A stretch of 64,000 nt of DNA from contig JACSYO010000444.1 in assembly GCA_016806645.1 (NCBI GenBank), positions 1,120,501-1,184,500 of the forward strand, written 5' to 3'. A program made the position numbers and the translations under genes. Positions 1 to 13,698 of the stretch are shown in pieces. Under the pieces are notes generated by a model. That model was not told the DNA's origin. It was given only the letters and a program-made list of their open reading frames with translations, and made no database searches. Numbering within the stretch: the first letter of the stretch is position 1; each line of letters opens with the position of its first letter. Source of the DNA: Ophiodon elongatus (Eukaryota; Chordata; Actinopteri; Perciformes; Hexagrammidae).

Positions 1-230
1 AGTTAAATACGGGTGCAGACGGCATTGAATGTTTTTGATCAAAGTAATAACATGGATGAAACCTGAACGTGTTTGGTCTAAGAATAAAACTAAAAACCTC
101 ACAACCAACTTTTACATCTATCCATCCAATCTTACCTCTACATACAACGGTTACGTTTTAAAAACTAAAACACACACAAAAGTGACAGCGTGGAGTCAAG
201 ATCTTAAGTTTGTCCCAATACTTGTCTCAC

Positions 231-1282
231 ATTTGATACATGTAGGTGGACTGCTGCTCCAGGAGAGGTCCCACTGGCAAGTGATGATGTCAGAGCCACT
301 GATGTCATACCCCGGTTGGCACTGATAGGTCAGCACACTGCCTCTCACAGGGGAGGAGTGGGACGAGCTGATCCAGCCGAAGTCAATTTGAGGGAGAGTA
401 GGGCAGGTGTCGTTCGGCTCAACCTCTGCACGACACAGATAGAGGGCAGCGGAAGAAATAAAATAGGTCGTTCATGATCGCTTTCTTCAATAATGGCAGC
501 CCTCACGTTTACCTATAGGTTGGCTGTAGGTTAAAAATGTTTCACATTGAACCCTAAAAGCAGTGATGTCAGATGTGCACTTACCACGATAATGAATGAG
601 GAATCCCTGACTCAGGATGAAACTGGAATCATCTAGATCGCTCTGAAACTGAATGGTGACTTCTGAGCCCCCAGACACAACCTGGAAACGCTCTCTGGAC
701 CCCAGGTATTGTCCGATCACATGGGACATGAGATCCCGTCCGTCAAAAGCGGTCAGCACATCAGTGTGGCGGATATTTAAACTTTAAGAAGGAAAGATAA
801 GAATAAAAAAAGGGAAATTTCCCTTCAGACGGATTCAGTTTTTTCCTAAGATGAGCGGTCCACCCACTTGAGGCATTTTATTAGTCAGTACTCAGTACAG
901 GAGAGGCAGAGGATTATAGAAAGCTGCAACATGTTATCTTCCTTTCTCTTTCAGGTACAATTTACATGTGTATGAGATGTTTAGTTTAGTATAAATATAC
1001 ATTTTCCACAATGTAAACGTGCTATCAGATTTTAAATGAGAAGAATACAATAGAATAACAAAACTGTTTATATGTGGTGCACACATGGGTTGAATTTGAC
1101 ACCAGGATGCTGGTATTTATATAATATCCTCCTATCTCTGGCATCTCTTGCGCTCAGTGAGAATTTGAACTCAGCAAATTAGAAAATGTTAAACATCTGT
1201 GAAGTGAAGGGATTGTGTTACTATATTTGCAGGATATGAGTGTTTTTTCTAAGACACACACACACACACGCACACGCACACG

Positions 1283-1352
<70 letters not shown>

Positions 1353-2137
1353 CACAAAAACATGGTTAGCTAATTTAAATAACCAACAACTTAAATTAGC
1401 AATACTCACATCTGGACATCCAGTTCAATGCGTTTCTCTTCGTTGCCATGGATCTGCCATACACAGTCGAGTCCCTTGGAGTAGCTCTGGGGCCAATCAG
1501 GAGACAGGATGGTACCCGACGGCTCAGTCAATTCCCCTCCACACAGAGCTTGCAGAGCAGAAGAGAGGAGAGAAAGTGAGGTAAGGACGTGAATTGTGAG
1601 ACAGAGAGAATGATGATAGGGGTGATGAAATAATAACAAAAGTTGGAAAAAGACGAAGCCACTGGAGAAAAATGAATTAATAATAAAGGGAGAGAAAATA
1701 AATAAAGCCACAGTAAAATAATCAATGAGATATCATAAAGATATCAGAGGGCACACAAAGAAGAGACGTGTGGTGAGTAAAATATGGCAGAGAAAACAAT
1801 GGTTTACAATTGAACAATTAAGGAATATAAAGAAAGCTCATTTTCTGGACACTATTGCGTCATTAATTCACATTAAGCAACCTTTCCTTGCAGAAATACA
1901 ACAGAAAACAGCTAGGAAAGTGCGTCATTAGGAAGAAATCAACTCTAAGGTGCAAATTGTAGTGATAGGAGCCCAGTGCAGCGCTTCTATTTCCATGCAA
2001 ACCCTTTTTCCTGCGAGAGCATGTTCAGTTTAATTGCGTTTGCAGGATGCTCCTGACTAACATACAATGCTCGGAATCGCTCTCATGCAAGCGTGTCCTA
2101 TTAAAACTGAGGCATGAAACTGTGAAGCTAGACACAT

Positions 2138-2190
<53 letters not shown>

Positions 2191-5100
2191 AGTGGCCATC
2201 GGTTGTGGAGTGAGGACTGTTCATTTGCATCGCACACGCTCACTTGCTTAGGGACTTTTTAACTACACCATTTGTCACATATATTTCTTTGAGAGCGTAA
2301 GGAGCAGACACGAGCAAAATAAACACTACAAAATATGACAATCAAAGATACAACCGCTCCCAACCACCAGCTAATCGCTCGTTTTTCAAGAGACACAATC
2401 TTCGGCCATACATGGAGGCTCAAGACAACCACAAAAACTCAGACCTCTTCGCCTTGCAGAGCGCTTACTGATATCCCACCATCCACCTCCCTCTTCATCA
2501 CTGTGTTTAAGCAGAAATACCAAACAGCATATGGCTTCCAGGATGTCTTTCGCTTGGTTGAAAACATAGCACTTGTGTTTTCAGCCAGTGCCTGACCCAG
2601 TGCAATGTCTCTGCCAGTTTTATATCTGCCACAGTCTCTCTGTTTCTTCCACTTTTCACAGCATGCCATAAGTTCAGCAGATGACACAGTGACTGTAGTA
2701 TTCAAGCTACAACAACTTGTCACTTCAGGCATTTATCTTAACACGATACAATTAGAATATTCATGAAACAAATTACTCTCACTTCATGCAAAAACCTCCA
2801 AAAATCGGTGTGTTTTGGAAATATGGACAAGGTGAAGATTTAGGTTTAATTAGATGAAGAAAATAAAGCACAGAAACAACAGAAGAACGAACAATTGGAG
2901 TAAGAAAATGTATCATCCTGACTAAAGAAATAAAAAAGCATCCGATGTCATTCACTTATTCGAAATACAACCGAAACCCAACCCTGAACCCTACCTCTGC
3001 ACATCGGCTCGCTGTCGTTCCAGTGGGGATTGCTGGGGTCGACACACTCAATGGACCCAGAACCTTGCTCCATGACAAAGCCTGGAGAGCAGGTGAAGGT
3101 AACTGTGGTGCCCAGCTGATATGTGATGTCACTGCTGCTGAAATTTCCATGAGGCATGTAGGGCTCCCAGCAGTGTTCATCATCGAAAGCTAAAAAAAGA
3201 TGCAAAGAAGAAAAGAAATTAGACACAACCTGTGCATGTGTGGACTGATCAGAATTTTTTTTTTTCTCTATTCCCTAGATTTTTGGGGGGTATTCTTCTA
3301 ATTGCTCTACTACTCGACAAAGTTAAGTATCCATAGCCAGTTAATTGAGGAGGGAGGAGTGTCACTTTTTACTAGGGTTGACCCACAATCTAATAACCCT
3401 CTTGGCTAGAAAAAGCCCAGGTGTGAGCATCTCCAAAGCCTAAAATAAATGCCACTGAAGCGTGGGCAGACTGTAAACACTTACTGCATGTGGCTCATTA
3501 TGGCCCTCTTTCACACAACAATTCAATGAGAAGAAAGCCTTGGTTTTCTAGACCTATTGAACTCCATTCCTACTTTAGATATAATTTATAACATTTTAAT
3601 ATTGAACTAAATTATCTATGATTTATCAAGATTAGAAAGATCAACCTTCCAAGAGGTTTCTCGAGATTAAATATGTCGCCTTCAAGGATTTTGAATTCCT
3701 ATAATTAGTGGGTTCTAGTAATTAATCATATTTAACTTAATTTTAGGCAGAATACTGACCCATATATTAACTATTATACAACAATGAGGTTAGAAGGATG
3801 TACAGCGATGTGTTTCGCTGACTACGGAAAAGACCTCATGTAAGGCTGACATGTGCAACGTCTCTCTGCTCACCCTCGTATCGCAGTGCCAGAAGCAGAG
3901 GGATGGAGGAAGAATCAGCTGTGAGCTCCAAGTACAGGGTTGAGCTCTCACTCAGCAACCCACGTTCAGGGACGTCATCCAGGTCTGAGTCAAAGAGCGG
4001 CGAAGACAGGGAACTGTTTCCACTGCGCACAATTAACCTGAGAGGAACAAACCACAAAGACCCCCGATGTAAGCTCCAGAAGAGAGGGACATGTTGTGAT
4101 CAGTGTCTGAATAAGTATTGACTGAATGTGCATGGATAGCAGATTAAAGGCAATCAACATCAGCATGTCACACTGGAGAACAGTAAAAAACTAAACAATT
4201 TTCCACTTTCAGTTTTCCTTTTGGAGGGTACCATTAGATGATGAATAAAACGGATGGGTAATGTGTGAGAAATCTACCCCCCAACCCCCACCCCAAAAAA
4301 ACTGAACGACACCTACCTAGCCTACCTGGGGATAGGGGTTCGGTAAAAAAACACAAAAAAACTGCATTATATTTTATAGGGTATCACCCTGAACTTTCAT
4401 GAAAAAAAGCAAAAAGGGAAAAGTAAAAGGTAGGGAACCAGCGCATGTAAATACGGTATAGGGATGTAACATTATTTATTGGTTTAGTTTGCTTTAATAA
4501 ATCAACAAATAGAACAGGATTGAATCTTTTTCCAGTTCAACTGAATATTAAATGGAGGTAGGAAAAAATAAAGGGAACATTGTACTGATCTGACTCGAAA
4601 AGGAACATACGTTTGTGGAAAGATACATGAAGAAAATATACGGAACTTTTTTGTTTTTTTAAATCAACAGGTGTACTAAACTAGAGCCAGAAAAACTGAC
4701 TATGCCATACACAAAGTAGTGGAAACACAAACTTACTTATCATCATCTTCATCCAGTGCAATCCTCTCAAAGTGTAGGTGCAGCCTGTGTCCCTCTTTTG
4801 TTTCTATTAACCAGTGACAGCTCAGGTTATTTCCATTACTGTGGTTGCTGACAGTAGGAGGGGGTGGAGACAGTATCCGGCCAACTGTTGCATTACGGAT
4901 CCATCCTCCACAAGAAACAGCTAAAGAAAAAATAATATCCCACATGTTATTTTCCATAATCCACCACCTTAACAAGCACACTGTAACCAAAGACAGTGTT
5001 GTATCTAAATGAGTTTACTGACCGACACATTGTGGCTCCGGAGTGCTCCAGTGTGGTTGTGTTGTGTTGACACAAGTAGCCACCTCATGACCGCGAACCT

Positions 5101-8100
5101 GGAAACCTGGATCACAGTGGAAGTGTGCCTGACCTCCAGGATGGATATCTGTCACTGTCACTCCACCGCCCTCAGGAGACAGAGGAAACGAGCAAGACAG
5201 CAGAAAGGCTGTAGATGTAGATAAAACAGAAAGGAAATTAAATTAATTTAGTTTGGAAGACAAAAAAATTGAGGTTCCAAAAAAAAAAGAGTTCCTAAAG
5301 GATAATTTCTCTCATTTTCAATATGTTCTTTTACTGGTTTTACTCTGTGCAAGCGCGTCATACATTTCTAGCATCTCTGTCATTTACACTTAACCATGCT
5401 GGCAAAACTTTTTCAATCACTATTTTCATGTGTCACTATTTCTGACCATTCAGCTTTCCCTCCATATTCAATGAAATAATCAGTTGGACGTTGATCTTTA
5501 AATCTTTAGATCCTTTCATTCTGTCTTTACCTCCACCTCCCTCATCACCACCATAATCGTGAGGTTGTCATAGTTTGACTCAGCTGAGCTTGTGCCATCT
5601 TCCACCAGCAATCTCTTCACCAATACCAGTATCAGCTATCATCATGGGTCCTCATTTTATGAGTTTAATCACCAAAACCTTTCTCTTATGCTTTATTAAT
5701 TCCTAATAAATGTTGAATTTAATCCACAGTATAGAGCTTAGTGTTCTTTGGCCAAACCAAAAGGATAATTTCTCATCTAAAAACTTTCAAAGGTCAAGAG
5801 TTGGAAAATGGGAAGTATGTCCATTTTCCCCACATCTGCCATGCTTGTCTGCTTTCAACTATGCAAGTATGCAGGTTTTCATTCCAACCTTTACGCAGAG
5901 AGGACGCTTATCTTAATGTTCAACAAGAAAATAGATACAAAGAACTAATGAAAAGACCTTTTTAGTTACTTTATGAAACCAGAGGGGTAAATTTACCTTG
6001 GTAGTGGAGGCTGAACACGCCATGGTTGGTCTGTTGGAGACTGCGATAGTGAATGTACACCTGATTGGTTGTACTGCGAATCACCTGACCCTCTCTCATC
6101 AGGGTCTCGTTGGCTAAGAGCTCTGGTGCCAAACCTCCATGCCCCATGATCGTCAGAGACTCTTTCTTGGAAAGGTTAACTTTCCTCACCTACCAGGAAA
6201 AAAGAGGAAATATTGATGTGCAACCTGTTCTGGTAGTTTTTTTTTTTAAATAAACAGACTGGCCAGACAATTCAGCAACAAATTAAGTAATGTCATGACA
6301 TACCTATTATACCTATGATACTGCATCTTTAAGATGAACAAATTAAAAACATAAATAGATAGCGATCTTTGTGAAATGGTCTAAATTTAATAAAAGAATA
6401 AGAGGCATTATGTCGCCGTCTTTTGAATTGTGTATGTTTTGGCCACAACCAACTAACATTCCTCTTGGGCCTCATGAGCTTAAAAAAAGTTAATACATTG
6501 TAGCTGAATGACCATATTGCTGCTGCAGCATTATTACAATTAGAAATATACTGCACTCCCATGTGATTACTGTTACATTGTTTTCTACACAGACAATTAT
6601 AGAAGATTTACCTTTTCAGAATTCAACAGTAAAAGGTAAAAATGTCATTGAAAAAAGTTAAATATTTGAAAAGAATCTGGATTCATATGATGATAATGCA
6701 CATTACCTGAATTTCCACACCATAACCTGCATACACAGTAATGCTGTAGGTGCATTCCAGAGGGGAGAAAGATGAGGACGATGAAGCAGGATCTGGTGAC
6801 TCGACAACATCCTCCATTGTTGACAAAGTTGCATTGCATTGTACTGTGAACAGAGGGAAAGGGCAGGAGAAGAAAAATGTGTTGAGAAATACAATTAATG
6901 CTTATACATTTACTTCATTGTAAAGTGACACTGAAACTAGCAGATGAGGCACAATGCTGTTGCATCCCAGTAACCTTATGTTTTTTGGATGAGGATTGGT
7001 GGGAGTCATTGTTGTGAGCATTCAGTGATGTGAATATGAGAGAGAAGTTACATTGAAGTGAGTGAACTGTGTGTCCACTGATTCTCAAAGATGCCTCCTA
7101 CTCTCCTGACTATCTACACTGAATAAATGAGAATTTATGAAGAATTCCTAGTTATCAGATGTTGTTTGTATGTTAGATGTGTGCAGACGCTTATAACAAG
7201 GACAACACTTGGTGCTGGTATAGCTCACCATCTATTCAAGGTTCTGCATCAATTGAAGCATGTGTGCTTGTGCTGGAATTAAATGATTACTTAAATTAGA
7301 GGGCGCAGATGGGCCACAAATACCGTTTTAGGGTGGTAGAGCGATGCTGTAGTGATTTAGTAAACTGAAGGGAAGATCTTGATCCTGCAAGCATCTGGCT
7401 GATGCTGACAATAATTATAACCGTACAGACTCTGCTATATGACTATAATGAAATGAAAAACTGCACTTGTGGTGTGCATATAAATGCATTTAATGTCTGT
7501 GGAATGTATACAGACAGACAATAATAACGTATAGAGAAGAGTTTTTTTTTTTTATTATTTGGTCTACTTGGGTGTGCATACTTCAACATGAGTGACAAAA
7601 AAAACCACCACTTGTGGTATTGCTCTCTTTCAAGTAGGTCAATGGACAGAAATGCAAATCATGGTCATCCTAGAAACCAAATAAGCTGTGTACTGCTGGA
7701 TAGCCAGGGACACCCCCCCTACTGTGCTAATCATCAACATACAAAATGGATAAAGGGTAATACCACTGAGCTCAAGTTAAATCCCTCAGACTGGATATTG
7801 TGGAGCAAAACTCTCCTCTACTTCACGGAAAGATTGTAGAGTAGCTCAGCTAATTTGAGAAAAATCTAAATTATGATTTTATAAAAGAATATTTGTCCAA
7901 AATATCCACATATTATTTGTGTGAGACGAATATGTTGTTTGTCACAATAAAAAAAGAAACGATGAACTACAGTATAACCGCATGTTTCATCTCAGACAAG
8001 CGGTTAGAAGCAGCTCATGGACAATACAACCTGAGGCCAATAATAAAACTAACCTGGCTTATCATCACTAAGTGGCGGTATGCAGTTGTCAGTAACAGTA

Positions 8101-10491
8101 CACCAATTAAGTTGGATAAAATGAAAAGTAATTCCTCCAAGTGAGCACTGCCTTGGGTGAGGGTGAAGCTGTGGTGTATTGGATTGCCTTGCATTAAATA
8201 ATTTTATTGACCGCATGACTGAAACTGCTGCTATGCTTCAGTAGAATCAAATTATGACCACCACTTGTAATAAAAATGGTATCTGGAAAGAAAAGGGTTT
8301 TACAGTCCATTTGGCTAACGATGAATAGAAACAAAAAAAGTAAAAGAGGAAGAGAACGGAAAAGCAATCCAACACGTTTCACTTCTATGACAGATCTAAA
8401 CAGTACCATAAAGTAATTCAGCTGACAGTGTTAACTGAACATATCCGCAAGTAAGAGTAAATGAAAATGGACAGTTTGGGAATCAAGCTTATTTGCTAAT
8501 CATTTTGTTTCAGTAAAAATGGAACCAGCAGCAGGTTAGCATTAGGCTAACATAGTGTAAAGACAGGAAACAGCTACTCTTGCTTTGTCCAAAAGGTAAA
8601 GAATCGGACAAGCAGGAACTCTAAAACTCACGAATTAACAGATTATCTTTTGTATTTAATACTCTTTACAAAAATGCGTACAACAAGTTTTTTCGGAGGT
8701 TATATGCCGGACTATTTCTTGGCTACAAGTTACTTCCTGGAGCCTCCGCTGGTTGCCTAGCAACTGGTCTAGCAACCAAGAAATGGTCGAGCGCTTAATT
8801 CACTGTAAAACGGTATCTTGTTGTTTTTACGATCTATTTTTTGTATGTTAAACATGTTTGCGATATTTAGATATTTAGTTGCTACTTAGCTGGTGTTTCA
8901 TAGGGGGTTGAAATGACAATTCCCAGTAAAAACACAATGTAAACAATGGAACCATCTCCATACATCTTGTCCTTTGTGACTGATAAAGATTGTTACTGCA
9001 TGTATACATACGGAATAAGGATGTTTACTTGGATTAAAATCATCAGTGTACTACACAGAACAAGCTATGAGAAAAATGCATATTGTATAAAGTTCATGTG
9101 TTCAGTCAGTCGGCCACTTTGTGGCAGGCTATATAGATTATATTTTCAAAGATGCATTATAAGTCAAAGATGCAAATGTCTATGGAATAAATATTATTGA
9201 TACTGTACATCTGGCTATGATCATCTCACAGCAGTTTAGGCTGGTAAACCAATCTGCTTTCATGCTTTAGGTTATGGAGGTGAGATAGAGGAGAAGAGCT
9301 GGTTTCACTGACTACTTTAAACAGGAAAGAAGGAGTGCACTTTGTCATCTTCAGCGGGATTCAGTGTATACTCTCAGTTCTCTGTGTGCCTCCAAACATT
9401 TAAAGCATGAATCCTGAAAGAACAGGAAGCACATTATTCCTGCAGAAATAAGACCAGATGCATAGACAAACATGTACTTTAGACGTTTTCAACTAAACAG
9501 AAATGTTCCAATGCTGAGAATAAGCTCTGCAAAGAAGAATCTAAAATCAATTCCGGATACTGAAGATGTTATCGAATGTCACTTCACATTATTAGCTGGT
9601 AGCTATGTTGACTACATAGCTTTCTTAAAAATGAGCATTAAGTCACTAAAGACGGGTTAGGTAACAATGTTGCAATTTTGTAAAAATATAAAGTACATGT
9701 ACAGCTCTTTCTTTACCAGTAACTCACATTGTACAGCAACCTGTTGATGTTCCATCATTAATATCTTATGACTGTTTCATGTTACCTTGTCTGTCAAGAT
9801 CTCCTTGTTACTCTTTCTTCAAAGAGAGGCAGAGAAGAGAAATGAATGAAGTCGCAACGGGAGCCAAAATAATTCAGTGGGAATTTTTCGTCACCGCTGG
9901 CCCCACCAAAATCTGAGCAGCTCTAAAGCCACTGGTGAGATTCTGAATTATTTGCTCAAAATGTTGTCACTTTATGACAACCATATTAACTGGCATCAAT
10001 AAACAACACAGACTCAGGGGAAGCCAAGGAACCTCAAGGAAGCAGCATTGGAGCCGGAGACACCAACAGACTTATGGACAGTCTGGAGAAGGTGGTGGAG
10101 AGGAGGACACTGAAGACATTTGTATCCATATTAGATAACCCGGACCACCCTCTCCACTACTGCAGGGACAGCGGAGCACTTTTTCCAACAGACTCCTCCA
10201 GCTCCGCTGGCACAAGAACAGATACAGGAGATCATTCCTGCCCAGTGCAAAAAGACTTTATAATAAATCACCTCTGGATAAATCAACCACTCAACTATAA
10301 CACCCTACACTGTTGTTTGTTTGTTTGGTTAGATCTTTGCACTATTGTTTTGTTAGTTCATTTAATATTATACTATTCTATTCTACTTTTTGTATATATT
10401 GTGCATTTCTTATATTTAATATTGCTTTAATTTGTATGTATAAATGCTGCTGTAGCGAAAAAATACCCACTTTGAGGGATTAATGAAATAA

Positions 10492-10555
<64 letters not shown>

Positions 10556-11292
10556 ATATCAATTGATGGCATGCAGGTACCTGGCATGTGCATTGTGGTT
10601 ATGGTGGTCGTGGTGATCAGGGTGGTGGTTGTCTCCTCCTCTATGGGCAGCGAGGACATGGTATTTGATCCTCTCTGACTGGCAGCAGAAGAGGAGCTTA
10701 AAGCTGTGGTGAGTAGCCCTGGTGATATGACTGTTGCTGTTGACTCGGTCTGCCCAAGCCCAGGCACAGCCTGTGTCGGGTTGGTGGTAGTACCTGCAGA
10801 GTCCAAAGGTTCAATTCAAAGTGTGTCCTTTCCAGTGATTTGTCACCCATACTGTTCTTCAGGTGCATTGAGCAGAAAAAAGCAATAAAGGCCTGTGTAA
10901 ATGTACCTGTGCTCGCAGAAGCTTCTCCTAAGTATTCCTTACTCTGCAGGGCAGCATGGATCAGGTCACCCACTGGGTAAGAGTCTGGTGTTGATGTTGG
11001 TGTATCAGGCTCAGGAGTCATAAAGCTCATACCTGAAATAACCAGGAATAATTACGGCTTTTGTTGCTTGAATAAACATAAATGAAAACAAACATAATTA
11101 GCAGGACATGGCAAGCAAACGCATAGAAGATATTGCATTTGTTTTTATCAATGTAGGATAAACAAAGTCTGCATTTGTCCATGTTTGTGGTGGAACAACA
11201 AAGACGCATGCTTAGGAAAACACACATACAGTACCTGAAACTAGGTGGATCATGGTGACAGAAAGCATCACAGCAAGGCGTGTGAACCCCAT
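231..11292 (-). CDS. sez6l2: sez6l2, seizure-related 6-like 2 (5' twelve coding exons; 3' end outside window)
   Basis: Neuronal type I membrane protein of the SEZ6 family. Coding exons on the minus strand, in transcript order: 11292-11235, 11032-10907, 10793-10581, 6843-6707, 6189-5997, 5208-5023, 4920-4737, 4037-3874, 3189-2995, 1548-1410, 781-585 and 425-231. All join in frame with GT/AG borders, giving about 662 residues. The start MGFTRLAVML opens a signal peptide. A Ser/Thr/Pro-rich stretch follows (exon 3 has runs of Thr), then CUB1 (exons 4-5), Sushi1 (exon 6), CUB2 (7-8), Sushi2 (9), CUB3 (10-11) and Sushi3 (12), the SEZ6-family order. The remaining Sushi domains, the TM segment and the cytoplasmic tail lie beyond position 1. 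The choice of SEZ6L2 over SEZ6 or SEZ6L rests mainly on asphd1 being head-to-head beside it, as on human 16p11.2. The large 6.8-10.6 kb intron holds a LINE fragment and otherwise nothing I recognise. Confidence 0.9.
1253..1356. repeat. (CA)n microsatellite
   Basis: About 100 bases of CA dinucleotides with a few CG interruptions, in the sez6l2 intron just 3' (transcript sense) of the exon at 1548-1410. It produces spurious Cys/Val and His/Thr ORFs. Confidence 0.97.
2139..2189. repeat. (CA)n microsatellite
   Basis: About 50 bases of uninterrupted CA repeat in the 1.4-kb sez6l2 intron between the exons at 3189-2995 and 1548-1410. I see nothing else in that intron. Confidence 0.97.
10010..10493 (+). 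mobile_element. LINE (non-LTR retrotransposon) 3' fragment
   Basis: The plus-strand reading from 10074 (MDSLEKVVERRTLKTF...) resembles the C-terminal end of fish LINE ORF2 proteins, with a DSLE-VVERRTL motif followed by a SILDNP-HPLH motif. The frame then breaks. A 3' UTR-like tail follows and runs into a simple-repeat (CT)n tract, as expected for a 5'-truncated LINE insertion. It lies antisense in a sez6l2 intron. The family assignment within LINEs is not certain. Confidence 0.7.
10494..10549. repeat. (CT)n microsatellite
   Basis: Uninterrupted CT repeat directly after the LINE fragment and about 30 bases from the donor end of the sez6l2 exon at 10793-10581. It probably grew from the LINE 3' tail. 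Confidence 0.95.
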
Positions 11293-12570
11293 GGCTTTGG
11301 ATAAAATTGAATGACTGGAGAAGGTAAAGAGAGCAGATGATTTAGCAAACTGTAATGATATAATGTAAATAGAACAATTACTGTAATTCAATGGCTATTA
11401 CTTCTTTATAATTAATGCAGGAAATAATCAATGCTGACTTAAGTGCTAATTAATAGCACATTATTTGTCATATCCTTTAAATCATACTCGCAATTCAGGT
11501 AGACTACAGAGCAGATGTTTACATCACACAGGCCACAATTACTCTGATAAGGTTATCATTGCGATGTGATACTGTAAAAAGCTCACCTCATTCAATCTGG
11601 TAAATATCCATTACATTCATACAACGAAGAAGCGAAAATGACAATCTAATATATGTAATTTTTTACAGGTATAAGAAAAAGGGCCAGGTACACATCGCAC
11701 ACGGTGTGAGGTTAAATATTCAGGCTTCCCCCCTGCATTTTCTCATCCAAATCTGCAATAACATGCCCGAAAATGCGCTATTCCAAAAATCACCAAAGGA
11801 GACTACCCTCAGCCCAGGTATCCTCTAAACCTTATTCCATTATCAAACTGTGATTGACAATGTGTCAAAAAGCACCTCCGCTGTTATTCGAGGCGTTTCC
11901 TCGGTGAAAATGCCAGCCTGGTGTGTGACAAAATGATGGGGCTATACGAGGCAGCATTGCTCCCACCTCCCCCGGCCCTCTTTGTGCGGAGGACGATTTT
12001 TTTTTTTTTTGGAATCAGTCATCACTATACTGTGAGACCATCAACCATCTCAGCAACGTTGAAAGGTGCCTGCTGCTTACCTTTATCTTTCAGGCTGCGT
12101 CCTGTACTCCTCTACCTGGACTGTATCCTGTTGCTTTAGGCCCCGAGAACACGGCGGGGTTAGTGCTGGTGAGATGCCCCTAGCTGGTTACCGTGTGGTT
12201 GACGCATTCGGCTATGATGTGAGGGCATTTGCGTTGAAGCTCTAGGTGCGCCCTAGTGGTCGCAGGCGGTAAGTGCAGCGGCGCGCGGGCGATCTCCACA
12301 TTTTGTCTGTGAGCGCTGGAGGAGCTGTCCACCAGCACGGTGCTGAAGTGTGTCCAACAAAGCGCTGCACGGTATATCAAGGTAATCAGAGAGATGTGAG
12401 ACGCGGCGCGCAGTGGGTAAATACTGTATGCTTGCTCATTTAAAGGCCTGCATGTGCCGTATGCATGGCGAACATTTGTGTGTCCCATAATGGGTGGATG
12501 TTTGCGCTAACATGGAATGCGGACATTAAATATGAGCCAGCTGAGCTGTGGGGGCTGGCGCAGTGCAAAA
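11293..12570 (-). promoter_or_regulatory. sez6l2: sez6l2 5' UTR exons and CpG-rich promoter region
   Basis: Minus-strand reading. A good acceptor (polypyrimidine tract then CAG) lies just upstream of the ATG, so the start exon runs 11314-11235. A strong donor (AAAG then GTAAGC) at 12081/12080 marks the end of a non-coding first exon. Upstream, 12130-12420 is CpG-rich with GCGGCGCGCG-like stretches, unlike the AT-rich surroundings. It probably holds the sez6l2 promoter, possibly shared with the divergent asphd1. The transcription start cannot be fixed from sequence. Confidence 0.55.
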
Positions 12571-12849
12571 ACAAAATGAATGCTGAAGCGATTGCAAAAA
12601 CAAACGATTCAAGTCCACACATTATGGAACACCTTGCGTAATCGTGCAATAGCCTATAAGTGTTTCTAGTGGGCAGTATCATCAAGCAGCATGTAATAGA
12701 TGTAATTACAAAACAAATCCGTCAGAATGAGCCTATTAGAAAAGAGCCCTCCCACTTAAAACACACACGTGCACACACTCGAGCTCGCACACATGTTGTT
12801 TTGTGGGAAAAAAGTAAAACAAAATAGAAAACCCCATTTCTGTCTATCT

Positions 12850-12899
<50 letters not shown>

Positions 12900-13670
12900 C
12901 CCTCTCTCCCTCTCTCTCACACACGTTAATCAAATTTAATTATTTTTTCTGGATCAAATGCTCAAAGAACAGAACTTAGCCTGCTCTGTTATCTTCTACT
13001 TTTGTATTAACATTTATAATTTTCGAACATCTGGTCTGCTCAAATACAGTAAGTGTCCAAGTGATGGGTCTCGGCACATTTCCTTAAATTACATTAATTC
13101 ACCCAAAAGTCAATATTGTAATTGACAAATGTTATTTTTGTCAGCAACAACAGCTGAAAGAAAGTGAACAGAGACACATTTTCAACTAATGAAGGAAAGA
13201 CAGCACTATACTGTCCAATTAAATGACTATGTTCATAATGCTAGAATCATAATTACGGTAGACAAAAGTCGAGTCTGATTGGCAGAAAATTATATGGTTC
13301 GTCTGTATGCTGTTTACTTTGTAGACCCCACTGTTACAAAGGAAAATATAATGAATTAAAAGAATTAAAGGGAATAAACAGACATTCTTTGAATTAGCAG
13401 CCATGAATTCTAACAGAATAAAAAGCCTTAGAATGACTTCAGAATATCGCCTGCTGTGAAATCTTTAGCTACATCCACAGCTAATTTGATCGGAGAGGTC
13501 AGAGATCAGGACTTACATAACCCCAAAAAGTCAATGTCAGAATTCATTCTAAACCAGTCTAAACCTTTATTTTACTTTAATACTTCAAAGTTAGGAGAAT
13601 ATTTCATGGCACTTTGCCATATTACACATATGTATGCTTTACCATAATCTCTCAATCTGTTTCTATTTCA
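12571..13670. other. sez6l2-asphd1 intergenic interval
   Basis: No ORF or RNA gene is recognisable here. It holds a (CT)n microsatellite at 12852-12919 and AT-rich sequence. It ends at a polypyrimidine tract and CAG near 13670 that looks like an acceptor for the first coding exon of asphd1, so an undetected 5' UTR exon of that gene may lie inside. Confidence 0.5.
12852..12919. repeat. (CT)n microsatellite
   Basis: About 70 bases of CT repeat with a few interruptions near the 3' side. Confidence 0.95.
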
Positions 13671-13698
13671 GTTTCTTAGCGTCTCACCAATTTAAAGG

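Noticed and set aside
1154..1409. ORFs made of Cys/Val or His/Thr repeats (also at 2025, 25122, 28333, 28406, 59897)
   Set aside because: They are translations of CA/GT microsatellites, not genes.
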